Positions 20,125 to 21,479 of a DNA stretch of 21,479 bases are shown piece by piece. The notes under the pieces were generated by a model, which worked only from the letters and a program-made list of their open reading frames with translations, ran no database searches and was not told the origin of the DNA. The DNA is taken from the NCBI GenBank assembly GCA_009602735.1, contig WELA01004388.1, positions 214,761 through 236,239 on the forward strand, written 5' to 3'. Source of the DNA: Mesotaenium endlicherianum. Taxonomy: Eukaryota > Streptophyta > Zygnematophyceae > Zygnematales > Mesotaeniaceae. Position numbers and translations under genes: made by a program. The stretch's first letter is position 1. Every line of letters starts with the position of its first letter.

Positions 20125-21419
20125 TCACATCAAGTCCTCCTCGTTGCTGTAGCGGGCTGCGCTGCGCTGGCTCCCAGTGCCGGGAGCGTACCTCCCCCTC
20201 GCCACTTCTCGCCCGCTGTTTGCGCTGCTCCCACCGCTGCCGCCGCCGTAAAAAGCCTCCCCTCTCTGCCCCATGTCCCTGGCGCTGCCGCCACCCCCCC
20301 CGCCCCCGCCGCCGCCGCCTCCTCCTCCATAGAAGGAGTCTCCGCCGCCGGCCGCCGCGTCCCGCCCATACTCGTCCCTATCGGCCCCCCTGTACCTGGG
20401 CGGCGACGAGGGCGGCAGCCCCAAATTTTCTGAGGCCTTCCGGCGGTGCCGCCCAACGGCGGAGCCCGGCTGGCCGAGGCCCCCGCCGCCTCCTCGCGCG
20501 TCGGCGCCGCCACGTGGCACCTGCAGGCCGCCTCCTCCTCCGCCGCCAACGCCGCCGATACCCCCGCGGGCGTTCCGGCCCGAGGGCGGGAGGGGGGGCC
20601 CGCCCGAGGCGTAGCTGGCCATGGAGCTCATGCTGGAGCTCGACAGCGTCCTGACAGGTGGCAGCGCCTCGGCCGAGGACGAGGGCGCGCGCTGGTGGCG
20701 GCCCATGCTGAGCTGGGTGGCGTACACGGGCTCGGGCTCGGGCGGCTCCTGGTGGTGGTCCCCGCCGCCTGCGGGCGCGCCCTTGCCAGTGAAGCAGAAG
20801 ACGTTGATCTTGGTGCGCCGCAGCTCGCCCGGCAGCAGCTCCATGCTCAGACTTTCCGCCATCACCTGGAGACACAAGCCAGGAAAAGGCAAGGAGGCTG
20901 CGCCTAAGTTTTTTGATGGCTTAGGATGGCAGAACGAGAGAGAGAGAGAGAGGAAGAAGTGGACTTGCTAGGGGAGCCCGCATGCGTGCTCATATGGGGG
21001 GAGAGGGAGGGGACGAAAGAGAGAGAGAGTGTGAATGAATGAAAATTAGCGAGAGAGGGGGGCAAGGAGGGAGAGAGGGAGAGGAATGGTCTGCGCGCAA
21101 GGGAGGAAGAAAGAAAGGGATGGAGGGAGAGGAAGGAAGAGTGAGCGACGGAGGAGGCTCTCTCTCACCCGGAGGTCGTCGACGGTGTTGATGCTGGCGT
21201 CGGAGCGGTCGTCGCGCCCGCCAAAGAAATCGTCGCCGCCGCCACCCGCGCGCAGGGAGCTGCGGCGGCCCAGGCGGTCCTGCTCCTGTGCGGCGTTGTA
21301 GGCGTCGAGACCCTCCATGGTGCGCAGGCGCAGCATCTCGCGCAGCTGGTACACGATGTCCTCCAGCGACTGCGACGCGTACGGCTCCAGCACCGCCTCG
21401 AAGTAGTCCAGCTGCCGGG
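20125..21419 (-). CDS. SEC5: Exocyst complex subunit SEC5, C-terminal part (5' end outside window)
   Basis: SEC5 is a subunit of the exocyst, which tethers secretory vesicles to the plasma membrane. Two exons are visible: 21419-21169 (5' boundary 21419 or 21411) and 20865-20125, ending in TGA. The first carries QLDYFEAVLEPYASQSLEDI, matching the plant SEC5 block ELEYFETVL. The junction reads SINTVDDLR|VMAESLSMELL, followed by PGELRRTKINVFCFTGKGAP, matching the plant SEC5 ending (DDL...NELLQQELERTRVNTACF). Donor CGG|GTGAGA and acceptor TCCAG|GTG are both phase 0. After the conserved block come about 210 residues of low-complexity Gly/Ser/Arg sequence with a run of about 14 Gly (20286-20330) before the end, NEEDLM. 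Known plant SEC5 tails are shorter, so this tail is unusual. Family call rests on these C-terminal blocks only. Confidence 0.8.
20866..21168 (-). other. SEC5 last intron, CT-repeat rich
   Basis: A 303-bp intron whose sense strand is mostly CT repeats and pyrimidine runs (plus-strand GAGAGA tracts at 20938-20950 and around 21000-21150), ending TGTGTCTCCAG. Confidence 0.85.
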
Positions 21420-21426
21420 CTCGGGA

Positions 21427-21431
<5 letters not shown>

Positions 21432-21479
<48 letters not shown>
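21432..21479 (+). repeat. (GA)n microsatellite at the window edge
   Basis: An uninterrupted GA run to the end of the window. In the SEC5 sense direction it is a CT tract immediately before the acceptor (TGTGCTTCCCGAG or CCCGGCAG), so it probably serves as its polypyrimidine tract. Confidence 0.9.

Noticed and set aside
20049..20654. Arg/Pro-rich plus-strand frames over SEC5
   Set aside because: Antisense shadows of the glycine-rich SEC5 tail.

Overview
The window looks like nuclear DNA of a land plant, probably a non-flowering one (bryophyte, lycophyte or fern); I cannot place it more precisely. The reasons are three spliced genes of plant families with GT-AG introns, GC-rich exons inside AT-rich introns and spacers, many (GA/CT)n microsatellites, and a decayed retrotransposon. 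There is no bacterial gene organisation, no CRISPR array and no rRNA. Most long open frames are chance frames. The real genes had to be rebuilt from exon pieces.

Left part (1-6277, minus strand): a nepenthesin-type (A1/TAXi) aspartic protease in at least seven exons, running off the left edge. From its 5' end it has a signal-peptide exon (6277-6160), an exon of variable sequence (5976-5817), a propeptide exon with the GFR/LELTHRDS signature (from 4991), the first catalytic exon with FDTGS (to 3489), a 35-nt microexon (2158-2124), a long exon with a Ser/Gly-rich insertion (1554-1057) and an exon ending at 512. Its introns hold simple repeats, a TA cruciform and a dense cluster of W-boxes and G-boxes.

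Centre (7086-8791, plus strand): a divergently oriented wound-induced-protein-1 (WUN1/SAG20)-like NTF2-fold gene, with two firm exons and one tentative first exon. About 0.8 kb separates the two starts.

Middle to right (10.9-14.7 kb): a spacer with repeated and fold-back sequences and a tRNA-like relic. It is followed by a minus-strand, heavily mutated tyrosine-recombinase retrotransposon (DIRS/Ngaro type) with recognisable reverse transcriptase, RNase H, post-RNase H domain and tyrosine recombinase in that order. Stops and frameshifts interrupt it, so it is a fossil.

From 14.7 to 20.1 kb I recognise no firm gene; there is one pair of roughly 47-bp diverged direct repeats and one weak small open frame. 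Right edge (20125-21419, minus strand): the last two visible exons of the exocyst subunit gene SEC5, with an unusual glycine-rich tail and CT-repeat-rich introns.

I see no multi-gene system acting together. The most notable items are the recombinase-type retrotransposon, the hidden protease gene structure with copied splice-donor repeats, and the stress-element cluster near a wound-type gene.
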